A model generated the notes under the pieces. That model made no database searches. It was given only the letters and a program-made list of their open reading frames with translations, and had not been told where the DNA came from. Of a DNA stretch of 64,000 bases, positions 7,976-16,535 are shown one piece after another (position 1 is the first letter of the stretch; every line of letters begins with the position of its first letter). The stretch covers positions 186,001-250,000 of the forward strand of contig NZ_QZXA01000005.1 in assembly GCF_003601985.1 (NCBI RefSeq), in the 5' to 3' direction. The translations under genes and the position numbers were made by a program. The DNA is from Mesorhizobium jarvisii. Lineage in GTDB: Bacteria; Pseudomonadota; Alphaproteobacteria; Rhizobiales; Rhizobiaceae.

Positions 7976-8629
7976 TCAGGACCTGTTGTCCCGGCCTTGC
8001 GTTTCAATGGCTGCGAGCAGGTCACCGAGGTCGCTGCTGTCCCGCAAGGGCCTGATGGCGAAGCCGGGCTGGACCGCCGCCTCGCCGTCGACCAGCCAGC
8101 CCCGTGCCAGACCGGCGCGCTCTCCCGCCTGCATGTCGGCTGGCTTGTCGCCGACGATCAGCGAGCGCTGGAGATCGAGAGCAAGGCGTTTGCCCGCCTC
8201 GATCAGCATGCCCGGATTGGGCTTGCGCATCGGATGATCGGGAATGGCAAGTGGTCCGACACCGGCCTCGTGGTAGGCGCAGGCAAGCACCATGTCGACG
8301 AACATGCCCTGATCGCGCAACAGGTCGAGCACGCGGCCATTCACCGCCGCAAAGACGCTCCAGCCGAAATAGCCGCGCGCAATGCCGGACTGGTTGGTGA
8401 CCACGACAACCGGGATTCCCGCCCGGTTGGCGGCCGCGATCGCCGGCAGCATCTGCGGCCTGAGCTCGATCTCGGCCGGGTCGCTGGGATAGTCGGTATC
8501 GACGTTGATGGTGCCGTCGCGGTCGAGGAACAGCGCCGGCAGATGCGGTGGGAAAACCCGGTCTCCAATCCGCTCGATCCACACGCCCGGCTCGGTCAGC
8601 GGATGTGGCGTGGCCGTCCTGTCAGCCAT
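7976..8629 (-). CDS. gmhB: D-glycero-beta-D-manno-heptose 1,7-bisphosphate 7-phosphatase
   Basis: 217 residues of the HAD phosphatase superfamily. Motif I is FLDRDGTINVD (nucleophile and acid Asp), the second motif is VTNQSG, and the third is VGDKPADMQAG. The enzyme removes the 7-phosphate from heptose 1,7-bisphosphate, step three of ADP-heptose synthesis. Its start overlaps the end of gmhA by 8 bases, and it is the last gene of a minus-strand gmhA-gmhB unit behind hldE. The N terminus is about 25 residues longer than in E. coli GmhB. Confidence 0.92.
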   Translation of the reverse strand: MADRTATPHPLTEPGVWIERIGDRVFPPHLPALFLDRDGTINVDTDYPSDPAEIELRPQMLPAIAAANRAGIPVVVVTNQSGIARGYFGWSVFAAVNGRVLDLLRDQGMFVDMVLACAYHEAGVGPLAIPDHPMRKPNPGMLIEAGKRLALDLQRSLIVGDKPADMQAGERAGLARGWLVDGEAAVQPGFAIRPLRDSSDLGDLLAAIETQGRDNRS

Positions 8630-9194
8630 TGCTGAGACGCGCTTCGACCACTTCGCAGAGATGATGGTAGAGGCACAGATGCCCTTGCTGGATGACCGGC
8701 GTCGAGGTCGAGGGCACGTTGAGCAGGATGTCGCACAGCGGCTTGAGCTTGCCGCCGGTGTCGCCGGTCAGGCCGATCACCGTCATGTCCATCATCCGCG
8801 CCTGTTCGGCGGCGGCCAGGATGCTCGGCGAATTGCCGCTGGTCGAGATCGCCAGAAGCACGCCTCCGGCCGCGCCATGCGCCTCGACCTGGCGTGAGAA
8901 CACCGTGTCGAAGCCGTAATCATTGCCCCAGGCCGTCAGCACCGCTGCATTGGCCGGCAGCGCGATGACATTGTAGGCCTTGCGCTCCTTGAGGAAGCGG
9001 CCGACCAGTTCGCCGGCTATGTGGATGGCGTCGCTCGCCGAACCGCCATTGCCGGCGATCAACAAGGCCTTGCCCGACGAGAGCGCCGTCACCACGGCGT
9101 TCGCCGCCCGCTCCATCTCGCCGGTCAGGTCACGCTCGACCATCGCCGTGATCGCGGCCGCCGAGCGGACCAGATAGTCGTTCAGTTCAGACAT
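8622..9194 (-). CDS. gmhA: Phosphoheptose isomerase
   Basis: 190 residues of the SIS-domain family. It converts sedoheptulose 7-phosphate to D-glycero-D-manno-heptose 7-phosphate, the entry step to ADP-heptose. The phosphosugar-binding GNGGSASDA loop, ISTSGNS and the LTGDTGG segment are visible. I chose the ATG at 9194; the open frame extends to 9305, but the extra sequence overlaps hldE and has no similarity to the family. It begins 7 bases after the hldE stop and overlaps gmhB, so the three genes are probably one operon. Confidence 0.94.
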   Translation of the reverse strand: MSELNDYLVRSAAAITAMVERDLTGEMERAANAVVTALSSGKALLIAGNGGSASDAIHIAGELVGRFLKERKAYNVIALPANAAVLTAWGNDYGFDTVFSRQVEAHGAAGGVLLAISTSGNSPSILAAAEQARMMDMTVIGLTGDTGGKLKPLCDILLNVPSTSTPVIQQGHLCLYHHLCEVVEARLSNG

Positions 9195-9201
9195 CAAAAC
9201 C

Positions 9202-10692
9202 TCAGCTTGTAGAGCCGGCGCGCAATTTGCCGATGGTGCCGGTGGTGCTCTTGCCGGCGACGAGATCGACCAGCACGACGCGCCCGCCGGCCTTTTGCAC
9301 CACATCGGCGCCGACCACGGTGTCGATCGTATAATCCGCGCCCTTGACCAGGATGTCGGGCAGCAGCGCCTCGATCAGCGCCAGCGGCGTGTCCTCCTCG
9401 AAGACAACGACGGCATCGACCGAGGCAAGGGCGGCAAGCACGCAGGCGCGGTCATGCTGGTCGTTGACCGGGCGGCCCTGCCCTTTCAGCCGCCGCACCG
9501 AAGCATCGCTGTTGAGGCCGAGCACCAGCCGGTCGCACTGGCTGCGCGCCGCGTGCAGCAGGCTGACATGGCCGGCATGCAGAATATCGAAGCAGCCATT
9601 GGTGAAGCCGACGCTCAGGCCCTCTTCCTTCCAGGCCGCCACCATGCGCGCGGCCGACGAGGCATCGAGGATGGCATCCTTGTGGGCGGTCGGTCCGTGC
9701 GAGCGAAACAGCGCGCCCGTAAGCTCCTCGACCGTCAGCCGCGCGGTGCCGCGCTTTCCCACCACGACGCCGCCGGCTGCATTGGCGATCGAGGCCGCCG
9801 CGACCGGATCAGCCCCCGATGCAAGCGCCAGCGCGAACGTCGCGATCACCGTATCGCCGGCGCCCGAGACATCGAACACTTCGCGCGCCTGGGTAGCGAT
9901 ATGGCGCGCCTCGTCCGGGCCCACCACGCTCATGCCCTTTTCGCTGCGCGTGGCGACGACGAAGTCGAAACCATGCGCCGAAATCAGTTCGCGCGCCGCA
10001 GCCACGATCTCGTCATCGGCGAACACCGCATGGCCGACGGCCTCGCCAAGCTCCTTGCGGTTGGGGGTGATGGCGGTCGCGCCGGCATAGCGCGCATAGT
10101 CGCGGCCCTTGGGATCGACCAGCACCGGCTTGCCGGCCTGGCGGCAGATGGCGATGAGTTCGGCGGCGACGCCGTCGAGCAGGATGCCCTTGCCGTAATC
10201 GGACAGGATGACGATGTCGGCCCCCGTCAGTGCCGCGCGGAAATGCCGGATCAGCCCTGTCCGCTCTGTCTCGTGCAGCGGCTTGATCTCTTCCTCGTCG
10301 AAGCGCAGCACCTGCTGGTTGAGCGCGCTGAAGCGGCTCTTCGACGAGGTCATGCGGCCGCGCTGCTGCGAAAGTCCCGCTGTCTCGGCGCCAAGCTCGC
10401 CGAGCATGCGCACCAGGCTGTCGCCGGCGGTGTCCGTGCCGATCACCGAAACCGGGATGGCCCGCGCGCCAAGCGAGACGATGTTGGCCACGACATTGCC
10501 GGCGCCGCCCATGGCCGAGGTCTCGCCGCGCCCATGCAGCACGGGAATCGGCGCCTCCGGCGAAATCCGCTCGATGACGCCGTTGACGAAGCGGTCGAGG
10601 ATAAGGTCGCCGACCACCAGCACGGTGACGCCGCCAAAGCGGGCAATGGCTCGATGCAAGGGTTCGGGAGAAGGCGGATTGTGCTTGATCAT
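9202..10692 (-). CDS. hldE: Bifunctional heptose 7-phosphate kinase / heptose 1-phosphate adenylyltransferase
   Basis: 496 residues with two domains. Residues 1 to about 325 form a PfkB/ribokinase-type kinase (GGAGNVVANI substrate loop, DVSGAGDT catalytic signature). From about residue 355 there is a nucleotidyltransferase with FTNGCFDILHAGH, containing the HxGH ATP-binding motif. The first domain makes heptose 1,7-bisphosphate; the second adds AMP to heptose 1-phosphate after GmhB acts. Length matches fused HldE proteins. It leads the hldE-gmhA-gmhB operon on the minus strand. Confidence 0.96.
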   Translation of the reverse strand: MIKHNPPSPEPLHRAIARFGGVTVLVVGDLILDRFVNGVIERISPEAPIPVLHGRGETSAMGGAGNVVANIVSLGARAIPVSVIGTDTAGDSLVRMLGELGAETAGLSQQRGRMTSSKSRFSALNQQVLRFDEEEIKPLHETERTGLIRHFRAALTGADIVILSDYGKGILLDGVAAELIAICRQAGKPVLVDPKGRDYARYAGATAITPNRKELGEAVGHAVFADDEIVAAARELISAHGFDFVVATRSEKGMSVVGPDEARHIATQAREVFDVSGAGDTVIATFALALASGADPVAAASIANAAGGVVVGKRGTARLTVEELTGALFRSHGPTAHKDAILDASSAARMVAAWKEEGLSVGFTNGCFDILHAGHVSLLHAARSQCDRLVLGLNSDASVRRLKGQGRPVNDQHDRACVLAALASVDAVVVFEEDTPLALIEALLPDILVKGADYTIDTVVGADVVQKAGGRVVLVDLVAGKSTTGTIGKLRAGSTS

Positions 10693-10806
10693 ATCACTGG
10701 CAACGCGCGGGGAAAAACAGTCGCTGAAACATATAGGGTGTCGGCTGGCGGTCGTTCATGCCTGCCGATATACCGCAATTCGAACCGGCGCAACGGCGGC
10801 GCCGCG

Positions 10807-11439
10807 TCAGCTCTTCTGCAGGGCAACGTGGACGCCGAGCCCGACCAGCACGGCCCCACCAGCCCGCTGCATCAGCCGCTGCGCCCGGCTCGATCGCCGC
10901 AGCCGGCCGATGACGAGGCCGGCCAGGAACACGCAGACGATGTCGGCCGAGGAGAACATCAGGTTGACGATGGTGCCCAGAACCACGAATTGCAGCCACA
11001 CCGGCAAGGCCGCCGAGGCATCGATGAACTGCGGCAGGAACGCCATGAAGAAGATCGCGGTTTTCGGATTGAGCACCTCGACGGTGATGCTCTCGAAAAA
11101 GGCGCGGCGGGCCGATTTGCGCTCGATGGCGGGCAGCGCCACGTCGCCCTCAACACGCTTGCGAAACAGCGAGACACCGAGCCAGATCAGATAAAGCGCG
11201 CCGACCAGCTTGACCGCCATGTAGAGCGGCGGCACGGCATGGAACAGCACCGACAGGCCCGCGGCGGCGGCAAAGACATGGACATAACCGCCGAGATGGA
11301 TGCCAAGTGCCGCCGTCAGGCCCGACCAGCGCCCGCGCGCCATCGTCTGCGCCGCCGCATAAAGCATGGCCGGACCGGGGATGTAGGCGAAGATCGCCGT
11401 GGTGGCGAAGAACGCGATGAGCAGTTCGGTCGACGGCAT
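10807..11439 (-). CDS. LysE-family amino-acid exporter
   Basis: 210 residues, six predicted hydrophobic segments, with the family hallmark YIPGPAMLYAAAQTMARG near the N terminus (the LysE/RhtB PGP-type motif). Family members export lysine, homoserine, threonine or related compounds across the inner membrane. The gene stands alone between the two heptose units, on the minus strand, and no LysG-type regulator is adjacent. The substrate cannot be predicted. Confidence 0.9.
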   Translation of the reverse strand: MPSTELLIAFFATTAIFAYIPGPAMLYAAAQTMARGRWSGLTAALGIHLGGYVHVFAAAAGLSVLFHAVPPLYMAVKLVGALYLIWLGVSLFRKRVEGDVALPAIERKSARRAFFESITVEVLNPKTAIFFMAFLPQFIDASAALPVWLQFVVLGTIVNLMFSSADIVCVFLAGLVIGRLRRSSRAQRLMQRAGGAVLVGLGVHVALQKS

Positions 11440-11570
11440 TTTTGTCCCTCATGATCGGTGCTGACTGAGCGGAAGCTTTGCGGCGCCACTGTGACGCCTG
11501 CACCTGCTTTGTCGACAGCCCGGCTGGCCTCCCTTATAAGGACCGGAATCGCAAGCAACCAGAGGCCTTC

Positions 11571-12521
11571 ATGATCATCGTCACGGGCGGCGCCGGCATG
11601 ATCGGCTCCAACATCGTCGCCGCGCTCAATGCCGAAGGCCATGACGACATCCTCGTCGTCGACGATCTCACCGACGGCCACAAGATCGCCAATCTCGCCG
11701 ATTTGAAAATAGCCGACTATCTCGACAAGGATGACTTCCTGCCGCGCATCGAGGCCGGGTCGCTCGGCCGCGTCGAGGCCGTGTTCCACCAAGGTGCTTG
11801 CTCGACCACCACCGAGTGGAACGGCAAGTTCATGATGGAGGTGAATTTTGCTTATTCGAAGCGGCTGCTGCATGCCTGCCAGGCGTTGCGCGTGCCTTTC
11901 CTCTACGCCTCCTCGGCTTCCGTCTATGGCGGCGGTTCCGAGTTTCGCGAGGATCCGGCGCTGGAGCGGCCGCTCAATGTCTATGCCTATTCGAAGAAAC
12001 TGTTCGACGACTATGTCAGGCGCACCGTCTTCGACACCGATCATTCGCAGGTCGCCGGCCTGCGCTATTTCAACGTCTATGGCCCGCGCGAGGCGCACAA
12101 GGGCGTCATGGCCTCGGTCGCTTTCCATCTGTTCAACCAGGTCGAGCGCGGCGAGAATCCGAAACTGTTCGGCGCCTATGACGGTTTCGGCCCCGGCGAA
12201 CAGAGCCGCGACTTCATCCATGTCGGCGATGTCGCCGACGTCAATCTGTGGCTGTGGAAGCGAGGCGCGAACGGCATCTTCAACTGCGGCACCGGCCACG
12301 CCCAGCCGTTCCGCGCTATCGCCGAAACCGTCATCGACACGTTGGGCAAGGGCGAGATCGAGTTCATCCCCTTTCCCGACCACCTCAAGGGCAGCTACCA
12401 GAGCTTCACGCAAGCTGATATGTCCCGTTTGCGCGCGGCCGGTTACAACGGCCAGTTCCGGACAGTGGAAACCGGTGTCAGAGACTATGTCGAATGGCTG
12501 AAAGCCCAACGATCCTCGTGA
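11571..12521 (+). CDS. hldD: ADP-L-glycero-D-manno-heptose 6-epimerase
   Basis: 316 residues of the extended short-chain dehydrogenase family. The NADP-binding [10 protein letters not shown] is at the N terminus, and the catalytic [11 protein letters not shown] (YxxxK) and serine region SSASVYG are present. It inverts C6 of ADP-D-glycero-D-manno-heptose, the last step of the donor pathway. The ATG at 11571 follows AGAGG; the frame is open to 11478 but the extra codons do not fit the family. The 3' end overlaps waaF by 28 bases, implying translational coupling. Confidence 0.95.
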   Translation: MIIVTGGAGMIGSNIVAALNAEGHDDILVVDDLTDGHKIANLADLKIADYLDKDDFLPRIEAGSLGRVEAVFHQGACSTTTEWNGKFMMEVNFAYSKRLLHACQALRVPFLYASSASVYGGGSEFREDPALERPLNVYAYSKKLFDDYVRRTVFDTDHSQVAGLRYFNVYGPREAHKGVMASVAFHLFNQVERGENPKLFGAYDGFGPGEQSRDFIHVGDVADVNLWLWKRGANGIFNCGTGHAQPFRAIAETVIDTLGKGEIEFIPFPDHLKGSYQSFTQADMSRLRAAGYNGQFRTVETGVRDYVEWLKAQRSS

Positions 12522-13501
12522 TCGGCCCACGCTGGGTGGGCGACATGGTGATGGCGCAGTGCCTGTTTTCGGCGCTGAAAGAGCTCCATCCCAACGCCGC
12601 GATCGACGTGCTGGCGCCGGCCTGGGCGGCACCGCTGGTCAAGCGCATGCCCGAGATCCGCCAGCAGATCGATTTCCCGCTGAAGCCCGGCGCGCTCGAA
12701 TTCACCCATCGCCGCCGCTTCGGCCGCCTGCTGCGCGGCCGCTACGACATGGCTTATATCCTGCCCGGCAGCTGGAAATCGGCGCTGATCCCCTTCTTTG
12801 CCCGCATTCCGCGCCGTGTCGGCCATCTGCGCGAGATGCGCTATGGCCTTTTGACCGACATCGTGCCGCTGCCGGATGCCGTGAAACGGCGCACCGCGCA
12901 GGCCTATTTCAGCCTCGCCAAGGGCGGCAGTTTCCGCGCGCCGCATCTGACCGTGGATGCCGGCAACCAGGCCGCCTTGCTCGACCGTTTCGGGCTGGCG
13001 CCGCAGAAATTCGCGGCCCTGATGCCTGGCGCCGAATTCGGCCCGGCCAAGCGCTGGCCGAGCGAAAGCTATGCCGGCCTTGCCCGCGAATTCATGGATA
13101 AGGGATTGAAGGTCGCCCTGTTCGGTTCGAAGAACGACCGCGACGTCACCGCCGAGATCGCGGCCCTTGCTCGCGGCGTCGTCGACCTCGCCGGCCAGAC
13201 GCGTCTGGAGGATGCCATCGACCTGATCGCAGCGGCAAGGCTGGCGGTCTCCAACGACAGCGGGCTGATGCATGTCGCGGCGGGCGTCGGCACGCCGATC
13301 GTCGCCGTCTACGGCTCGACCTCGCCCGAAAACACGCCGCCGCTGGCGGAGCGGCGCGAGCTGGTCTGGTTGCACCTCTCCTGCTCGCCCTGCCACCAGA
13401 AAATCTGCCCACTCGGCCATCGCAACTGCCTGAAGACATTGGAAGTAGGCCAGGTCGCGGCGGCGGCGTGGCGGCTGCTGGAATTCCCGGCCGCGGCATG
13501 A
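12494..13501 (+). CDS. waaF: Lipopolysaccharide heptosyltransferase II
   Basis: 335 residues of glycosyltransferase family 9. The N terminus [13 protein letters not shown] and the C-terminal [11 protein letters not shown] with [11 protein letters not shown] are GT9 ADP-heptose-binding features. WaaF adds the second heptose to the inner core at the cytoplasmic face of the membrane. The [13 protein letters not shown] segment is typical of WaaF rather than WaaC. It starts inside hldD and overlaps waaC by 4 bases (ATGA), so the three plus-strand genes are coupled. Confidence 0.93.
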   Translation: MAESPTILVIGPRWVGDMVMAQCLFSALKELHPNAAIDVLAPAWAAPLVKRMPEIRQQIDFPLKPGALEFTHRRRFGRLLRGRYDMAYILPGSWKSALIPFFARIPRRVGHLREMRYGLLTDIVPLPDAVKRRTAQAYFSLAKGGSFRAPHLTVDAGNQAALLDRFGLAPQKFAALMPGAEFGPAKRWPSESYAGLAREFMDKGLKVALFGSKNDRDVTAEIAALARGVVDLAGQTRLEDAIDLIAAARLAVSNDSGLMHVAAGVGTPIVAVYGSTSPENTPPLAERRELVWLHLSCSPCHQKICPLGHRNCLKTLEVGQVAAAAWRLLEFPAAA

Positions 13502-14472
13502 AGGTTCTGATCGTCAAGACATCGTCCATGGGCGATGTCATCCATACCTTTCCGGCCGTCGAGGATGCCAGCCTGCACCGGCCCGACGTATCCTTCGACT
13601 GGTGCGTCGAGGAGGCGTTTACCGGCATCGTCGCCCTGCACCCGGCGATCGGCAGGATCCACACGGCGGCCATCCGGCGCTGGCGCAAGGCGCTGTTGAA
13701 GGGCAGCACCTGGCGCGAGGCTGCCGCGCTGCGCCGAACCTTGCGCGAATGCCGCTATGATCTGGTCATCGACGCACAGGGCCTGTTGAAATCGGCCCTG
13801 GTGGCGCGCCAGGCGCGCGCACCGATCGCCGGCTTCGACCGGTCGAGCGCGCGCGAACCCTCGGCCACGCTGTTCTACGACGTCACCTACGGCGTGCCGC
13901 GCGACCTGCACGCCATCGAACGGACGCGGCGGCTGTTCGGACTGGCAATGGGCTACCAGCCCGATCTGTCGACGCTCGCTTCAGGCATCGTGCCGCCACC
14001 CGGTGCTCTCGCCGCCATCACCGGAAAGACCGCCTTCCTGCTGCACGGCACCAGCCGCGAGGACAAGAAATGGCCTGTAGAAGACTGGATCGGAACCGCC
14101 CGCCTGCTGATCAAGCGCGGCATGACACCGGTCACCACCTGGTCGAACGAACGTGAGAAGTCTGTTGCCGAAGCCATCGCCAGGGCCGTGCCGTCCACGG
14201 TCGTGGTGCCGAAATCGCCGCTGGCCGACATCGCCGCCATCCTTGGCCGCTCGACGCTGGTCATCGGCGCCGACACCGGCCTGACCCACCTGGCCAGCGC
14301 CTTCGGCCTGCCGACGGTCGCGGTGTTTTTGGCGACGGAGCCGGGTTTGACAGGCCCGCGCGGGCAGTTTGCCATGACACTGCTGGCCGCGCCTGGTGAG
14401 CGTCTGACGCCGGCTGAGGTAGTGGCGGAGGCGGACAGGCTGCTTAATCTTAAATTACAAGCGCCAGCCTAG
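13498..14472 (+). CDS. waaC: Lipopolysaccharide heptosyltransferase I
   Basis: 324 residues, glycosyltransferase family 9. It starts at ATG 13498 overlapping the waaF stop in ATGA; an upstream GTG at 13468 would overlap waaF further and lacks support. The N terminus is [20 protein letters not shown], and the C-terminal GADTGLTHLASA donor-binding motif is clear. WaaC adds the first heptose to Kdo-lipid A. The gene ends in a TAG that is also the first three bases of a 145-bp palindromic element. Confidence 0.93.
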   Translation: MKVLIVKTSSMGDVIHTFPAVEDASLHRPDVSFDWCVEEAFTGIVALHPAIGRIHTAAIRRWRKALLKGSTWREAAALRRTLRECRYDLVIDAQGLLKSALVARQARAPIAGFDRSSAREPSATLFYDVTYGVPRDLHAIERTRRLFGLAMGYQPDLSTLASGIVPPPGALAAITGKTAFLLHGTSREDKKWPVEDWIGTARLLIKRGMTPVTTWSNEREKSVAEAIARAVPSTVVVPKSPLADIAAILGRSTLVIGADTGLTHLASAFGLPTVAVFLATEPGLTGPRGQFAMTLLAAPGERLTPAEVVAEADRLLNLKLQAPA

Positions 14473-14614
14473 GACCTTTTCAGAATTCGCTCTGGTGAGC
14501 CGAATAGCGGGGTTTTCGAGAACCGGAGCGGAGCGTACTTTAAAGTACGTGAGCACCGGAAGCTCAGAAAACCGCGCTAGTCGGCCGCCAGAGTAGAATT
14601 ATCAAAAGGTCCTA
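14470..14614. repeat. 145-bp palindromic element between waaC and greA
   Basis: Both ends read TAGGACCTTTT inwards (the right end as its complement), and much of the interior is complementary, with the centre around TACTTTAAAGTA. The whole could fold into one long interrupted hairpin. The terminal TAG is the stop codon of waaC on the plus strand and of greA on the minus strand. It probably also ends transcription from both sides. It looks like a dispersed Mesorhizobium-type intergenic repeat. Confidence 0.8.
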
Positions 14615-15085
14615 AATAAACTGCACCTGGACGATCTCATACCCCCTGGCACCGCCGGGCGCATTGACCTCAATGGCGTCGCCGACTTCCTTGCCGATCA
14701 ATGCGCGCGCGATCGGCGAGGAGATCGAGATGCGGCCGGACTTCACGTCGGCTTCCTGGTCGCCGACGATCTGGTAGGTCTTCTTTTCCTCGGTGTCCTC
14801 GTCGACCAGCACGACGGTGGCGCCGAACTTGACCTTGTCGCCGCTGAGCTTGGTGACGTCGATCACCTCGGCGCGCGCGATCAGGTCCTCAAGTTCGTTG
14901 ACACGGCCCTCATTGAGGCTCTGCGCCTCCTTGGCGGCGTGGTATTCGGCATTTTCGGACAGGTCGCCATGCGAGCGCGCCTCGGAGATCGCCTCGATGA
15001 TGCGCGGCCGCTCTTCCTGCTGGCGCCAACGCAGTTCTTCCTTCAATGACGCGAACCCCTCGCCTGTCATCGGGACCTTGTTCAT
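14612..15085 (-). CDS. greA: Transcription elongation factor GreA
   Basis: 157 residues, the usual GreA length. The N-terminal coiled coil (roughly 1-75) has the conserved [27 protein letters not shown] region, written here only as its ends: the tip carries the acidic D/E pair in GDLSENAEY. The C-terminal FKBP-like domain has [10 protein letters not shown] and GDAIEV. It stimulates cleavage of backtracked RNA by RNA polymerase. Its leader contains a terminator-like hairpin (separate entry). Gene end and palindromic element overlap at the TAG. Confidence 0.97.
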   Translation of the reverse strand: MNKVPMTGEGFASLKEELRWRQQEERPRIIEAISEARSHGDLSENAEYHAAKEAQSLNEGRVNELEDLIARAEVIDVTKLSGDKVKFGATVVLVDEDTEEKKTYQIVGDQEADVKSGRISISSPIARALIGKEVGDAIEVNAPGGARGYEIVQVQFI

Positions 15086-15143
15086 GATGCCTGACCTTTC
15101 CTGCCGCCGCCCCCGCGTTTCGGGGGAGGCCTTGTCGTTGGGT

Positions 15144-15211
15144 ACAAAAAGAAAACGGTCCGGCAGCCTCGGGCTAACGGAACCGTTTCACCGCAATTTG
15201 CCCTAATATAG
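15144..15211 (-). promoter_or_regulatory. greA promoter and terminator-like leader hairpin
   Basis: On the minus strand a CTATAT -10 box lies at 15206-15211. About 10 bases after the expected start is an extended hairpin: 15182-15188 pairs with 15153-15159, CGG 15178-15180 with CCG 15160-15162, and GGCT 15172-15175 with AGCC 15165-15168. It runs into TTTTCTTTTT (complement of 15146-15155), still about 60 bases before the greA ATG. This has the form of a leader terminator that would yield a short RNA of about 55 nt. No convincing -35 box is seen. Confidence 0.55.
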
Positions 15212-15303
15212 CAATCTTCGCGGGTTTTTCACGCCCAAAAATCGGTTTTGCAAAAATCATCCCCGCCTTCACCTGAGGAAGCGGCTGACGAGGCGGGAGG
15301 CGA

Positions 15304-15330
15304 CAAAACGGCCGCGATCGCTCGCGGCCG
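15304..15330 (-). terminator. Terminator of the TPR-protein gene
   Basis: Perfect 9-bp stem (15322-15330 with 15309-15317) with loop TCGC, followed on the minus strand by TTTTG. It lies 24 bases beyond the stop codon of the TPR gene. Confidence 0.75.
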
Positions 15331-15354
15331 CTTCGGTAACTCTTTTGAGGCTGA

Positions 15355-15891
15355 TCAGCTCCGCATGAAATGCTCGATCTGTTCGGACAGCATGTCGTAT
15401 TCGCGCGAACCCTTGCCCGTGCGCTTCTCGATTTCCATCAGTTGCTGCTGGGCGCCGGCCAGGTCGCCGATCTGCAGATGCGCCTCGCCGAGATATTCGC
15501 GCACCAGCGTGTAGTTCGGGTCGATGCGCAACGCTTCCTCGTAGTAGCCGAGGCCGACGGTGACACGTCCGGAATGGCGGTGCGAATAGCCGAGATAGTT
15601 GAGAATGCGCGGATCCTGCTTGTTGGCGGCAAGGGTGAGCACCGAGATCGCCTCGTCATAGCGTCCGGCCATCGCCAGCGCATGGCCGGCATCATAGATG
15701 CTGTCGTCATCCAGCATGCCTTCCTGGGGTGCGACGCACTTTTTCTTCTTCTTGTCCCAGACCTCTCCCTTCTTGCACTGGGTGACAGTCTGGTCGCTGC
15801 CACCGCTACTGCCCGCCGCGAATACCGGGACAGCGAAGAACTGCAGCGCGACAAGGGCAGTCGCGGCCTGGATCAGCATTCTTTTGTGCAT
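15355..15891 (-). CDS. Secreted TPR-repeat protein
   Basis: 178 residues from the ATG at 15891, which has GGAGG 8 bases upstream; the frame is open to 16131 but the extra part is not protein-like. A signal peptide covers about residues 1-23 (ending VPVFAAG). A lysine-rich stretch with a Cys pair (QCKKGEVWDKKKKKCV) follows, then two to three tetratricopeptide repeats (ILNYLGYSHRHSGRVTVGLG and the next repeat). TPR repeats mediate protein contacts, so it may be a periplasmic scaffold. Function is unknown. Confidence 0.88.
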   Translation of the reverse strand: MHKRMLIQAATALVALQFFAVPVFAAGSSGGSDQTVTQCKKGEVWDKKKKKCVAPQEGMLDDDSIYDAGHALAMAGRYDEAISVLTLAANKQDPRILNYLGYSHRHSGRVTVGLGYYEEALRIDPNYTLVREYLGEAHLQIGDLAGAQQQLMEIEKRTGKGSREYDMLSEQIEHFMRS

Positions 15892-16033
15892 CGAAGCCTC
15901 CTTGAGGGGTGAGAATGCAACACTAACGCTAAGCGTCCCGCGTTTCATCCCGGAAAAATTCACGTGGAGAACATCAGGTGACGGATGCCTGAAATCCGCT
16001 ATCATCCGGGCAAACGACTGACGGAGACGGCCC

Positions 16034-16459
16034 GTGCAGCGGCGGCTTGAAAAAGACTGGGAACTCTCGATCGGCCCCGACACCGTGCGCCTGTTCATCC
16101 TCAAGGCCAAGGCGCTGAGTGCCGCCGTCAACGAGGACTATGCCGACGGCGCCGAACACGAGATCGAGTTCGACGGCGATACGCACGACAATCATCACCA
16201 TGACGGCCTTGCCGAGGAAAGCTCGGAAAACCTGACCGAAGAGGAACTGCGCGAGCTGATCAACGACCTCAATGTCGATGAAGCCGCCGAACTGGTCGCG
16301 CTCGCCTGGGTCGGCCGCGGCGACTACGACGCCTCGGAATGGGTGGATGCCGTGACGGCGGCGCGCGAACGTGCCAACAAGCGCACGGCCAAGTACCTGC
16401 TTGGCATGCCGCTGCTCGCCGACTGGCTGGAGGAAGGCCTCGAAGCGATCGGCGCGTAA
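16034..16459 (+). CDS. DUF3775-family protein
   Basis: 141 residues, strongly acidic, starting at GTG 16034 with CGGAGACGG just upstream. There is a central His-rich acidic patch (THDNHHHDG), then LTEEELRELINDLNVDEAAELVALAWVG in three short pieces and a helical C terminus. This layout matches the DUF3775 family of alphaproteobacteria, whose function is unknown. There is no signal peptide or membrane segment. It sits alone between the divergent TPR gene and the extensin-like genes. Confidence 0.8.
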   Translation: MQRRLEKDWELSIGPDTVRLFILKAKALSAAVNEDYADGAEHEIEFDGDTHDNHHHDGLAEESSENLTEEELRELINDLNVDEAAELVALAWVGRGDYDASEWVDAVTAARERANKRTAKYLLGMPLLADWLEEGLEAIGA

Positions 16460-16535
16460 CGCCGCGGTAACCGATTGTGATCGACGGAAAGCGTCCGTCC
16501 AGGCAACTTCAGCATGCCGGCACCGTTTCGGAGCG

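Noticed and set aside
9295..11454. 719-codon plus-strand open frame across hldE and the LysE gene
   Set aside because: It overlaps two clear genes on the other strand, has an Arg/Asp/His-rich composition and no recognisable motif.
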